From NCBI GenBank assembly GCA_936440205.1, contig OW387146.1, positions 20,460,458 to 20,524,457 of the forward strand: a stretch of 64,000 nt of DNA, given 5' to 3'. Below the pieces are notes generated by a model. That model was not told where the DNA came from. It saw nothing but the letters and a program-made list of their open reading frames with translations, and ran no database searches. Position numbers and translations under genes: made by a program. Origin of the DNA: Lepidonotus clava (taxonomy: Eukaryota > Annelida > Polychaeta > Phyllodocida > Polynoidae). Positions 10,416 to 21,200 of this stretch are shown in pieces (position 1 is the first letter of the stretch; every line of letters starts with the position of its first letter).

Positions 10416-10639
10416 AATCATTCAATGAGAACAAACTGTGGTTTTAAAGCGGATGCTTCACAAAATGGAGTCAAATCTGTTAGAACAGTTGTCACCTTTG
10501 AGGGGGGTGTTAACTTGTCTACGAATAAAATCCTTGGAGTGTATTGGGTAATTATTCTAACACGCTGTACAGAAAGAGTGTTGTCAAGAGTATTGACTCT
10601 TGTAAAAAAAAAATAAAGTGGCCTCTTAAGGTAAACCAC
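10416..10639. other. Spacer with G-run and poly(A)-signal-like sequences
   Basis: Contains GAGGGGGGTGTTAAC near 10500, which resembles a polypurine tract next to an LTR start, and AATAAA-like sequences near 10525 and 10610. No second copy of the following sequence exists in the window, so an LTR start cannot be confirmed. Confidence 0.3.
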
Positions 10640-11060
10640 CAGGGATCCAATTCCTATCATTATTCTTATCTCCCCATGAGGTCGGTCAGGGAACCTGAGC
10701 GGGGCAGTTTTGCATCACATTTCGGGCACTCGTGGAACTTTTATAGGTGGATGTTCTTGTGATGGCTCAACTTCAACCTGTGGGTATAGGCTTTCACGCA
10801 TTCATCGCAAAGATATCACTATCTGAGGTGTTTGGAAATCTCAGGTGCTGATAGGCGTGGTTCTGTGTTCGAATGGAGCGGTGCCCACTTGGGCCCGATC
10901 TATGAACGTACGAGCTGCCGCAGTGTTCACATGTGTATCTCTGCTTGAGACGCTTGGTAATCTTTGTGGTTTTGGTGCCTTTCTAGCCCTTAACAAGGAT
11001 ACCATTCTTTTCTCACAACGACACATACAGAATCTTCATCTGGGAGTTCATTCAGTGTCT
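10640..11060 (-). pseudogene. Degraded C2H2 zinc-finger array
   Basis: On the minus strand, clear zinc-finger sequences appear in successive pieces: YTCEHCGSSYVHRSG near 10950-10900, YLCDECVKAYTHRL...HHKNIH with perfect C-X2-C-X12-H-X3-H spacing near 10815-10745, and FHECPKCDAKLPRSGSL near 10740-10690. The pieces are colinear but no longer form one frame, so this is a fossil. It lies between the hairpin repeats and the SGNH-like frame. It may be a host zinc-finger segment picked up by a mobile element or an unrelated host pseudogene. Confidence 0.6.
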
Positions 11061-12078
11061 TAGAGACTACATCTCGGTCTCCTCACAGTAGTATTTTTTC
11101 CTCTTCGAGACGACTCTGTACAATAATACTCCTATAAAACTTATTCTAACACAATGACACTGACGCAGTCTTGTTGTTAGACTAAAACACGGGATGGGAA
11201 TCTGTGGCCTTCGCCACTACATCTCAAACTTACCATGGGAGTCGCCAACAACTCGTTGGACGGCTCCACCTATGGTGTCGCCTCACGTGGCCGACACGTC
11301 AATATTTCTTGTACCCTGTAAGGGGAACTACTCATCAAAGAATTCTGTCACAGCCAATCTAATGCTGGGAAGTCTGGACCAAAATACTTGGTCACCTGCT
11401 GTCACCTAATCTTACCAGGGTGAACACCCTAGGAAGCGCTTGTTACCTAGGGCACCCCATGTGAATTGTTTCCAATATAGACATTTACACTAATGTCCTG
11501 TACGAATAACGACTAAACAAAGAATCCTGTTACAGCAAATCTAGTGTGGTACGACTCAGACCGGAATCTCTGGCCACCCATACCTGATTCTCATGTGCAG
11601 TGTCAGTCCCCCAATAGTTAATAGTATCAAATAATAACAATACGATACAAATTACCCACACTCCAAAAAGCCTACTTAGATCGGCAATGTCAACAAACCG
11701 CTAGTCAGAAAACCCTCTATTATCGCCCAACCACGCGCGAGGTAAAATGCTTGATCATATTAGCCTAAACAATCCTCCCACTAAAATTATATAGCCTGAC
11801 GCTTTTCAGTGCCAACCATGTCACACCGCTTCATTTACATCACCCTAATATACCGCAGGACCTGGAAAGATAATGAGTTTAGTGCGCAAGATCCTAGTTC
11901 TCGGCCCGCGTCCACCATCTTGGAACCAAAAGTAAACACTAGGTGGCCGCCCACGCTACCCACTGTGGCAGGATTCCTGTGCCGACCAGGATTCACATAC
12001 CGGCCGCATCATTGCGCATGCCCGCCGGGGGTTCAGATAATCTCAGGGCATGTTCTGTCAGGCATGCCAGTCAAAGTT
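11061..12078. other. Non-coding stretch with a diverged internal repeat
   Basis: No gene recognised. A diverged direct repeat of roughly 60 bases is visible at about 11335-11400 and 11515-11580 (shared core AAGAATYCTGTYACAGC and a later GGTCACC/GGCCACC), spaced about 180 bases apart. A weaker third relative may lie near 11180. Confidence 0.4.
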
Positions 12079-12178
12079 GTAATGGGTAGCAAACTAAATA
12101 TATATCCCTCACATCTTTTACATCACTAGGGTTCAGACCAAAAAGGCTAACTCGTCCCTACTCCTAGTCTGTGGAAGG
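12079..12178 (+). repeat. Single diverged copy of the 108-bp satellite found at 45 kb
   Basis: Shares, in the same order, the landmarks AACTAAATAT, TATCCCTC, a GGTTCA/GGATTCA box and GGCTAACTCGTCCCTA...CCTAGTC with the tandem array at 44951-45597. The copy is solitary here. Confidence 0.65.
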
Positions 12179-12822
12179 GGCACCTGTCCAGATGGGCCCA
12201 AGGCTAAGTGCAGCCGACCAGTCAAGTGGCCCGTTGTGGCGGCCGGTGTCGGGATCCTGGCGGTACGGCAATCCCACCACACCCGTTACCAAAATCACCA
12301 GCGAAACACAGCTTCTGGTTCCGGGAGTGACATCAGCTTCCGGAATACAACCACGTGAAGGCGAGCCGAGAACCACCAAGAGGAATTTGGCCAACAATCT
12401 CCTTAAATCCTACGGGTTAGTAGCCTGCCTAACATGCTAAGAACTGTGGAAGAGAGGCGGAACTTACCCGATCTCGGAGCGGTGGCGGCTCCACGAGAAG
12501 GACGAAGGCCCGGCAACGAGCAAGGTAGACAACGGGTCCCGTGGCAACAGTCTATGTTCCTGCGGCTCCTGATGAACATCTGGCCAAAGGCCTCCGGAGA
12601 AGAAACACTGTCTGGGGTGTCCTGGATAAATACATCTTAGTGGACTAGGTACTGATCGGGAATTAAATCACCAGAATCACTCGGTGAAAACAACCCGGAA
12701 TTAAGTGTTCCAATCACAGGCCGGGAATTGGATCCAGAAAATTACTTGTTTGAAATCACTAGGTGGGAATCACTCCGATAAATTGTGAAGAATTATTATA
12801 TACATGAATGAATGCCAGTGGT
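12179..12822. other. Unassigned, moderately GC-rich stretch
   Basis: Short open frames on both strands (for example 12171-12440 plus) show no recognisable family. Imperfect CGGGAATTA repeats occur at 12658-12735. I see no gene that can be supported. Confidence 0.35.
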
Positions 12823-13473
12823 TTACCGCGGGGCCAGCGGTAGGCGGGCGACGAAACGGCCAAGAGCCCGGGCCCACCGACGCACTATCCGTGGGGACGG
12901 CGAGTAACCGTCCTCCAACTCTCTAAAATTGTTCACTGTTATTGTCCCATCCGCCACAGTCTTTACTAAATGAAGTGCTCGTCCGGTGTTCACCGTGGGT
13001 ACCCCAAACCAATCGTTGCACCTCTTCACCTCCCGGCTGACCTTGGTGATAAGACGATTGACCCATTTTTGCATCGACTCGTCGCTGTCAGTCCACTGCC
13101 ACCTTCCAGCGTCAAACCCTGAGGGGGTTCCGATGACGAGGGTGGCCGGTAACGGGTGGGAGTGTAGGTTGTAAAACGCCCTATTTAAAGTTTGGGCATA
13201 AAACTTTGCCGCTGCCTCCGACTTGGTAAAAAGAGGGAGATACAAACCGAGCTTCGGGTCCCAGGTGAGGGCATCAAGGATGTTGCACACCACGATAAGA
13301 ATGTCATCAGGGAAAATGACATGATGGGCAAAGGCGTGCCCGGATAGTTCCGCTGTTGTGGCGTTTTCCCAAGGAAAAATCACAACTGTGTGGTCCGAGT
13401 CCCCTAACAACAAGTCCGGGTATCCCTCGACTCCCGCCTCTCTGTCCGAGCAGAAGATCGCGACTCTGACCAT
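12823..13473 (-). CDS. SGNH-hydrolase-like protein, 216 aa, likely mobile-element cargo
   Basis: A complete 216-aa frame from an ATG at 13473. It has alternating beta strands and helices: VRVAIFCSD, HTVVIFPW, DDILIVVCNILD, TLVIGTP, then a C-terminal DGYSPSPRIVRRWARAL. That pattern recalls SGNH/GDSL hydrolase-like proteins, where a start strand, a PD-V-V-x-N-D strand, a central long helix and a terminal DGxHxS-plus-helix block are typical. I infer fold similarity only; activity is not claimed. It is the only well-formed frame between env and the host gene and lies antisense to env. It could be an accessory gene of the large virus-like element or of an unrelated element. No introns are visible. 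Confidence 0.5.
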   Translation of the reverse strand: MVRVAIFCSDREAGVEGYPDLLLGDSDHTVVIFPWENATTAELSGHAFAHHVIFPDDILIVVCNILDALTWDPKLGLYLPLFTKSEAAAKFYAQTLNRAFYNLHSHPLPATLVIGTPSGFDAGRWQWTDSDESMQKWVNRLITKVSREVKRCNDWFGVPTVNTGRALHLVKTVADGTITVNNFRELEDGYSPSPRIVRRWARALGRFVARLPLAPR

Positions 13474-14639
13474 CGTGGTTGGGTTAAAAGATCAAAGGTT
13501 AGATGTGACAAAAAGAATCTACGTCCGCCTCTTGTAAAATAACCACCGGCACTGATTAAACTAACGTCAAAACGAGGCTAATTTGGGAAACCCCTTTTTG
13601 ATCCAAAAGATCCAAATTTTGGAATCGGCTAGCATGATCAATTCATCGTATAATTTCTTACAAAATCTGTGCTAAACTAAAGTTTAGGTCCCCAACCAAC
13701 ATAATCAAGCGACAGAATTAATTCAGATCGGCCCAAAATATCAGGTCGAACAATCAAACTTGAAAGTTTGATCGAAGCAGAAATTTGCCATCCGGGCGCT
13801 TCGCGCCTGGAGGATCCAAATCGAGGTCAACCCATGGAGGGGAACTCCAGTCAAGCGTCCCGCTAAGTACACGTGTACTAAGTATGGCTGGCGGACGCGT
13901 GACAGGAATGGTGGTATTTTCTGGTTCCAACTGCTCGGTATTGCTAAACCTGATACAGAGACCTTGTATTTATTGTACATAATGTTGTTCTGATTGAAGT
14001 TTGATTGAAATTGACACTCAATGTACGATGAAATTTGTTCGTTCAAAATGTCCGAATTCTCCGTATTGATTTCTGTTGTGTTAAACTTGTTCTGAAATTA
14101 AATTTGATGTGTACTTGTTACTCTTAAAGGGTTAAGACAACTTTACACTGTATATATGTTGAGTTCTGATGACTTGTGTTACAAATCATAAATATCAGAA
14201 ACTGTACATGCATGTACTAAGTTAAAAACCTAACTTTGCCACCTTATGCACGGGTGTCGCAATAATGATGTTTTTCATTCTCTGAAACTGACTTTGTCAC
14301 CATGATTATATCATCATTACTTTATCATACCAATGATCATGTTATCATTCTTTAACACTTACCATGAAACTTTATGAATGGTTTCACAGATTTTGAGTCC
14401 CAACATGAGACTACCAGCAACATGTGTTATGTACTAAACAAAATCGATTACATGAATGTATCTTTGTTTATATTTCTAAAAGTGAACAAAAGAACTTCTG
14501 ATTATATTGACACTGTGCTGAATGTACCACGAGAGTCAAAGCCACCCCACATTGATTTCTCTATGTCAAAGAATAATAATAATAAATATATCCAGTAATC
14601 CAAATTGGGAACACAAGACATTTGATTGAATAAACTTTA
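13474..14639. other. AT-rich non-coding stretch
   Basis: No gene seen. AT-rich, with several short frames lacking motifs. Tetranucleotide-like ATCATTA repeats occur at 14300-14350. Confidence 0.4.
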
Positions 14640-15135
14640 TTAGGTTTGAGCTATATCGTCCACCTCTTCAAACTCAAACATCTGACCGCCGTCGAATGTA
14701 CTAATAGCTTAGTACTTTTAATATATTATCATCTTCTGTATGATCAGACCTAGCAAGTCTACTTCTAGACGGAGATATTTTGCGCTCTCAGCGCCACCTG
14801 TTAACCAGTATAAAAGGTGTTGCTAAGGAAAGGAGCGAGTTAGTTAGGAGTTAGAATTCAACCATAGAATAGAAGAACTGCTCGGAGTAATACCTACAGC
14901 TCCTGCGCAGTATACTGGAGTTTACTCATACCAACAGCTTCATGCCAAGGAATTGTGATAGAGCTGAGCACTAGGGCGGTCTAGACTGGGTTGGAACAAC
15001 TTGGATTTTAAATGTGGTTGGTTGCTGAAAGGAGATGGGAAGGTGGACTGATAGAGACTTATTCACTGTGGCTTTGACTCGGAATGAGATGTTAATTGAA
15101 TAAAGACCTTTCACTTTACCAGCTCCCTCATCGTC
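14640..15135 (+). promoter_or_regulatory. LTR-like block: TATA box, leader and poly(A) signal
   Basis: A TATAAAAG box at 14809-14816 is followed about 290 bases later by AATAAA at 15099-15104. This U3-R-U5-like arrangement is typical of an LTR. A CTCF-core-like sequence (minus strand AGGTGGCGCT) lies at 14790-14799, just upstream of the TATA box. No second copy is in the window, so it may be a solo LTR, the far LTR of the env-bearing element, or a stand-alone promoter. Confidence 0.35.
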
Positions 15136-16338
15136 CATTTCTTTTGAACTATTGGGGAATGGATGTATTAACTTTTAACGCAGGCTGATTGACTCGATAG
15201 CTTGGATAATCAACTCATGGATCGAACAAGTATATACCTCAAGTATTATTAAAACTAACAACGACAATAGTTCAATTTGTCAAGGAAAAATTTGTAGGCC
15301 TTCCAGGGCTTCCAGGAGACAAGTTAATGACAAGTTTAGAAGACACCCCATTGGATCCACCCCTTCCATTATATACCCATTTAAACATTTACGGCAAAGT
15401 AATGTAGACCAAACCTAATTAGGCATAGAAGGTGGATCATGATCACAGCCCAAGCCCAGGGGATTAACGTGAAGAAAATGTAGTGTTTAGGCCAACATAG
15501 GAGGGCTTGGTCGAAAATGAATATAGGCCTATGTAGCGCTCTGGATCCAATAAATTTCCCAGCTGGGTGAATCTATAGTATAAAAAGATGTTTTTTGTTT
15601 GTTAAAGGGTTCCTTGCACATAAAATTTCAAAAACCTATTTCTTATTCATTTAAATTCTCTTGGGTACTCTAAAAACTCTCGAAAGGGAAAAACTGGAAA
15701 ATATTTAATTATTAGTGGATTATAAAGGAAATAAAATAAGATAAAATATGGGAATTCCCTAATTTCTGGGCCTTTAGTTCTGTCCTTGCTACGTCATTAT
15801 AAAGGGAAATCCCTTTAACAATAATTTGGGAGTCTAAGGTAATTGAATTAATTCAGGTGAGTAAAAGATAAAAGTGTTAATAGCTTGTGTGATTCCTAAT
15901 TCAAATATTTGATGCAACAGCTAAAATTCCTTCTTACGCTCCATTGAGAGCTGGGGATTCCCTTTTTAAAGCTGAAGATTCCCAATTGGTGTCCTTGTGA
16001 CGTCACAAATTAAGGGATTTCCCTTAAAAACACATAAAATAGACCAAATATTAAAGGCTCATAACTCTGTCTATATCTGGAATATCCTAAAAAATATTTT
16101 TAGCATTAATAGTTCTAGAAGTATAGTCCATGCTCAAAGAATTTCTTTGAAAAATGTTTATCATCTAATTATGTGCAAGGTTTCCTTTAAATACGTTTTT
16201 TTTTACGGAATTTCCTCTGATTATAATACAGTCTTGGTAAATCACTGATAACTGTTATCAACAACCCTTTAGAAACGTTGGCAACTCAGATCTGCGGTGT
16301 TGCACAGAAAAAAATCGTGGCGGGAAACGTCGTTAACC
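15136..16338. other. AT-rich non-coding stretch upstream of the host gene
   Basis: No gene seen. Repeated short GGGAATTCCC/AAGGGAAATCCC-type words occur at 15750-16030, perhaps a worn inverted-repeat element. Otherwise unremarkable. Confidence 0.35.
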
Positions 16339-16384
16339 GGCGCGCCACCTGGTGGACTTCAAGAAACTAACAACAGATGGCGCT
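16339..16384. promoter_or_regulatory. Pair of CTCF-like motifs in the presumed promoter
   Basis: The minus strand of 16339-16355 reads CCACCAGGTGGCGCGCC, a near-perfect match to the bilaterian CTCF core (CCASYAGRKGGCRS). On the plus strand 16375-16384 reads AGATGGCGCT, also matching the core. The two point away from each other and are about 20 bases apart. CTCF is conserved in Bilateria; use at this site is inferred. Confidence 0.5.
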
Positions 16385-16472
16385 ACGAAGCGAAGCTACG
16401 TGACCAAAACAACATCGTGTCCTGAAAGTCATTGTTTTGGAGTCTTCTTTGGAAACTTTTGTCGCATTCTAG
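16385..16472 (+). other. Candidate 5' untranslated exon 1 of the PAH/zinc-finger gene
   Basis: A locally CpG-rich stretch ends in a strong donor (TCTAG|GTAAGG, exon end 16472). The first coding exon at 24784 starts with a non-coding leader and needs an upstream exon, so this is the best candidate seen. The exact transcription start is not determined. Confidence 0.35.
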
Positions 16473-17473
16473 GTAAGGAAGATAAAGTTTAGATACCTTT
16501 CTATCGTTAGAGTGTGGCCATGTATTATGTATTGTTCACGTAGCTGAAACGCCGGTGAAAGAATTTCCGTGTGAGCGATATTTGGGGATTTGCTTGTCCC
16601 GCCGCGGATTTACGAGTAACTTAGAACACTTTAGCTTTCTACTTTCAGTCAAATTTTGAGGCGCTTTTGATTAAGATTTGATACGTTGGAGTAAACTCAG
16701 GTTATTTACACTAACATCACTGCAGTAAGCTTGGTCGTAAGCTTTTAGTCAACGTTTTTTAATTATGCAAGTACTTGAAGTAGGACATTTTTATCACCAA
16801 AATCGGAAAGGTAATCCGACGAAACGGCCCATTCTCGCAGACGGGCTGCATGTGCGGGACTGCTATCTAGCCTTGGATACGGGGACTCCCCTCTAAGCCC
16901 CGCCCACAAAGAGGAAGTCAGGGGTCAGTGATCACAGAGAATGTCGGGGTCACTGGGCTGAAAACTTTCAAATTTTCAAAAGCCAATAAATCCTAAATGA
17001 CTGGAGAAATATCTGCCAAATTTCAATATGTACTTCATGAATATCCTTTTCATTTGACATATATTTCACTTCTTCAATCTTTTGAAAATTTCATAGGTTT
17101 ATGAGGTGTTAAACTTTTGAGAATTACAATGCAAATGTATAGGGTAACTAGGCCTGACTCCCCCTTGCCGGTCTGATTGTAGCACCATCTCGAGTTAAGT
17201 ACTGGCAAATAAGGGGTTTTCCGACCTACATAGCAGTTGTGACATCAGCCCGACTGCGAGAATCCGCAAAACGCCCCGACCTGACGGCCCCCCCGGGAGG
17301 TGTGGGGTTTGCCCCGTCAACCTCTCAAAGTCTCCCCTACGCTCAGCCAAGGGACAGATTTAGAGAGGGGTGCATGGGGCAAGCGACCCCACTCCCTTTT
17401 CTTGGTCAAATATCATTTTACGAATGTAAAACTGGTGTCCCCAGACTCGGGGAGCCTGCAGAGGGGGCGCCAT
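16473..17473 (+). other. Presumed intron 1, part before the Ty3 element
   Basis: No gene. It holds a GC-rich block at 17240-17470 next to the element's insertion point, with short frames but no motif. Confidence 0.35.
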
Positions 17474-17630
17474 TGTAGTGTCCGCGATTATTTCGAATCC
17501 CGTAATATTCCGGCCAGTTCTGTTATTCAGTACTTGTAGTAAACACTTCCGGTCTGGCGAGATTCCAACCCACATGTTACCCAGTATTTGGCTCACTTAT
17601 TCTTCCTTAAAACATTATAAAGACATTACA
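17474..17630 (+). repeat. Left LTR, 157 bp
   Basis: Begins TGTAGTG and ends CATTACA (short inverted ends). Identical to 22718-22874. Confidence 0.95.
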
Positions 17631-17650
17631 TCTGGCGACGAGGTATGGTC
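17631..17650 (+). other. Primer-binding-like site
   Basis: TCTGGCGACGAGGT directly follows the left LTR, the usual place for tRNA-primed minus-strand DNA start. The tRNA was not identified. Confidence 0.55.
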
Positions 17651-18222
17651 TGCATGAAAGCTAAGAACCCCAGGAAGACCCTGAGAGTGCTCTCCAGTGT
17701 TGACAAGGAGGAAAAAGACAGATTTTGATGGAGATCCCAGGAACCACCCAGGACCCACAGGACTGATCTGGCCCCATTACACAGCAAACTACAGGGAAAT
17801 AAATGCCAAAAACTAAGGGAGTACATGCCCCAAACCTTGTTTTATAAGTAATACCTGTGACAATAATGAACTGACTATTATCTAAAGGCCCTGTGAGGTA
17901 ATTGTGCATAAGCTGTCATGTGAAACATGCAGTCTGGCCCCACAAGTAGGAGATTCTGAGTGAATTTGACCATACATGTAGGAGGATCCATGCCCAAATT
18001 TTTCAAAGGGGCTGTGTATGATGAACTTTATATGTAGGCCTAGTCACAGGATATTTTCACATTAATTACAAGGAAGGAAGTCAAGTCATATTATCAGATC
18101 TCAGGACCCAATACAATAAAGGCTGTCCTAGATTTCTGAGTGCTACAGTGACATTTTAGTGGTAAAAGTGGACGAAGTGAACTATTATTCTTCAGTGGTA
18201 ATTCATCATATAAGTATCCATC

Positions 18223-21200
18223 ATGGCGGCATCTCTACCACCATTTCCATCGTTTGATCTATCGGACAGGAACACCGTAGGTGCCAGGTGGCAAAAATGG
18301 GTACGGCGTTTTGAGAACTTAATGACGGGTTTAACGATAACCAACGCAGCGAGGAAAAAGGCGCTTATGTCACACTACGCAGGCGAAGAGGTTGACGACA
18401 TTATCGACACCTTAGTGATCCCCGCACCGGCGGACGGTGAGGATGCGTACACGGTATTTCGCGATGCTCTTAACGCACATTTCTTACCACAAATGAACAC
18501 TGAGTATGCAATCTATGAATTTCGCACGCGTTCACAGGAACAGGGTGAGACACTCGACATGTACGTCACCGAACTCAAAAAGTTGGCGAAATTTTGTAAC
18601 TTTCCGGACTTGGATCGTGAACTGAAATCGCAAATCATACAGAATTGCCGATCATCGAAACTTCGTACGCAATCACTCGAGAATCGTGGCTGGACGCTGA
18701 ACCAGGTCCTTGACAAAGGTCGGGCCATGGAACTTTCGCAACGCCAGGCCGGTATCATCGAACGTGGCGAAACGTCGGTAAATCATATCAAGACGCCGAA
18801 GTACACGAGTAAGCCGAAACAGCAACCGTGGCAGGGCAAAGGTAAACCGTCGAAAGGACAACCTAAGCAGTGCGGACGATGCGGCGCGTCACATGGCGGT
18901 GACCTCAAGAATTGTCCCGCATATGGACGAGAATGCGGCAAGTGCGGCAAATTAAATCACTACGCGAAACTCTGTGAGACCCCTACCGACGCGAGCACGA
19001 AGAAGACGCCGTGGAAAAAGGGAAGGAGGCACGCAAGAGTTAACGAAGTAGAAGAGGACGAAACTCAGGAGGAAGAGTCCGAGGATAATTACGTCTACAA
19101 GATCCACGAGGCCGAGACCCTGGACAGTAGCGAAGACGAGGACGCACGGTACGTGTATACTCTACGGGCCGTAAACAACGGGACCAGACGGGCCAAACTA
19201 CCGAGGACGATCGTCAAGGTTAATGGTACCGAGACTGAGTTTATTATCGATACCGGAGCAGGACTCAACATTCTCGACAAAGAAGGGTTCGAAAACCTCA
19301 AAGTGAAGCCGCAGCTAGAAAGCACCAATATACGCGTTAGAGCATACAAGTCCGAAATACCGATCACTATACTAGGAAAATTTCACGCGAAAGTCGAAGT
19401 CCAGGAGAGGATAGCGCATGCCGTCTTTTACGTTACCGGCGGACATGACGGCTCCCTACTTACATGTGACACCGCGGAAGCCCTAAAGTTAGTGACAGTC
19501 GACAAGAAGCTCCTGTTAGCAGTAAACGCGGAAGTAGAGACCGACCCTCTCTACCAAGGAGTCGGCCTACTTAAGGACTTTTCGGTGAAGTTGCACATCG
19601 ACGATAGTATTCCACCAGTTGCGAAGCCCCATCGGAGGATCCCCATCAATCTACGTGAGAAGGTGGAGGAGAAACTTCGACAACTCGAGAAGGATGACGT
19701 CATCGAGAGAGTGGACGGACCTACACCGTGGGTATCGCAACCAGTGTTTCCACCGAAGTCTGGAGATCCGACTGACATACGCATGTGTGTGGACATGAGG
19801 AGCGCCAACAAGGCAATATTACGCACTCGCCACATAACTCCTACGATAGAAGAAATCGTCAGCGATCTTAACGGGGCAGTAAAATTCTCTAAATTGGATC
19901 TTAACCAAGGATACCATCAGCTGATGCTGGATGAAGAGTCGCGTTACATCACCACCTTCACCACGCATGTCGGACTGTTCCGTTATAAGCGGCTGAACTT
20001 CGGGATATGCTGCGCATCGGAGATCTTCCAGAACGCGATCCGCGAGACGCTTGGGGGAATCCCGGGAGTTCTCAACGTGAGTGACGACATCCTGGTGTAT
20101 GGGAAAACCCAGGAGGACCACGACAAGAACCTGCAGCAAGTTCTACAGAGGCTGCGAGAGAAGGGACTTACTCTCAACAAAAAGAAGTGCGCATTCGGCC
20201 AGGACAACCTGAAGTACCTCGGGTACATCTTCGCAAAGGAAGGTATGTCACCGGACCCGGATAAAGTGTCAGCACTTAACGACGCAACCGCCCCCAGCAA
20301 TCCAACAGAAGTACGATCTCTGCTGGGTATGGCGAACTACTGTTCCCGCTTCATCCCGAACTACGCTACCATCACCGAGCCTATGAGAGGACTCATGAAG
20401 AAGGACAGCGAATGGGAGTGGGGTAAACCCCAGGAGGACGCCTTCAACGAGCTGAAGCAGTCACTCAGGGAGGACACCGTGACGCAGTACTACGACCCCA
20501 AGAAGACGACCGAGATAATAGTCGACGCTAGTCCGGTAGGTCTCGGGGCGATACTTGTGCAAAACACCAAGGACGAGAGGGTCGTAATAAGCTACGCAAG
20601 TCGTGCTTTAACCTCAGTGGAGCAGAGGTACTCTCAGACCGAACGAGAAGCTCTCGCAGTCGTCTTCGGCTGTGAACGTTACCATCTCTATGTCCTGGGC
20701 AGCCGGTTCACAGTAGTCACGGACCACAAACCGCTTACCACCATATACAACAACCCGCAGTCAAACCCACCAGCAAGGATCGAGCGTTGGACTCTCCGGC
20801 TACAGCGTTATGACATGACGGTAGTGTACCGACCGGGTAAGGATAATCCCGCCGATTACCTATCCAGGCATCCCGACCCTCATCCGAAAGCCTACCGAGC
20901 AGAGAAGGACGGTGAGGAGTACGTGAACTTCGTAGCAGTCAACGCTGTTCCGAAAGCAATCACATTCAACGAAGTACGTGAGGAAACCCAAAAAGACGAG
21001 GTTCTCCAGCAGGTCGCCACCGCTGTGAGAACGAATCGTTGGGACAAACTCTTGGACAAGAAGAGCCCCGATCGTGACGCCTTTAAATCGTTCTACAAGG
21101 TTAGGAGTGAGATCACGGTCGCACGCGATAGCTCTTACCTACTTAGAGGGACTCGACTCATCATGCCGTTAGCGCTCCAGGATAGAGCGATCGACCTGGC

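Noticed and set aside
10495-10640. 3' LTR start after GAGGGGGG at 10508
   Set aside because: It looks like a purine tract next to TGTTAAC, but no second copy is available to define an LTR.
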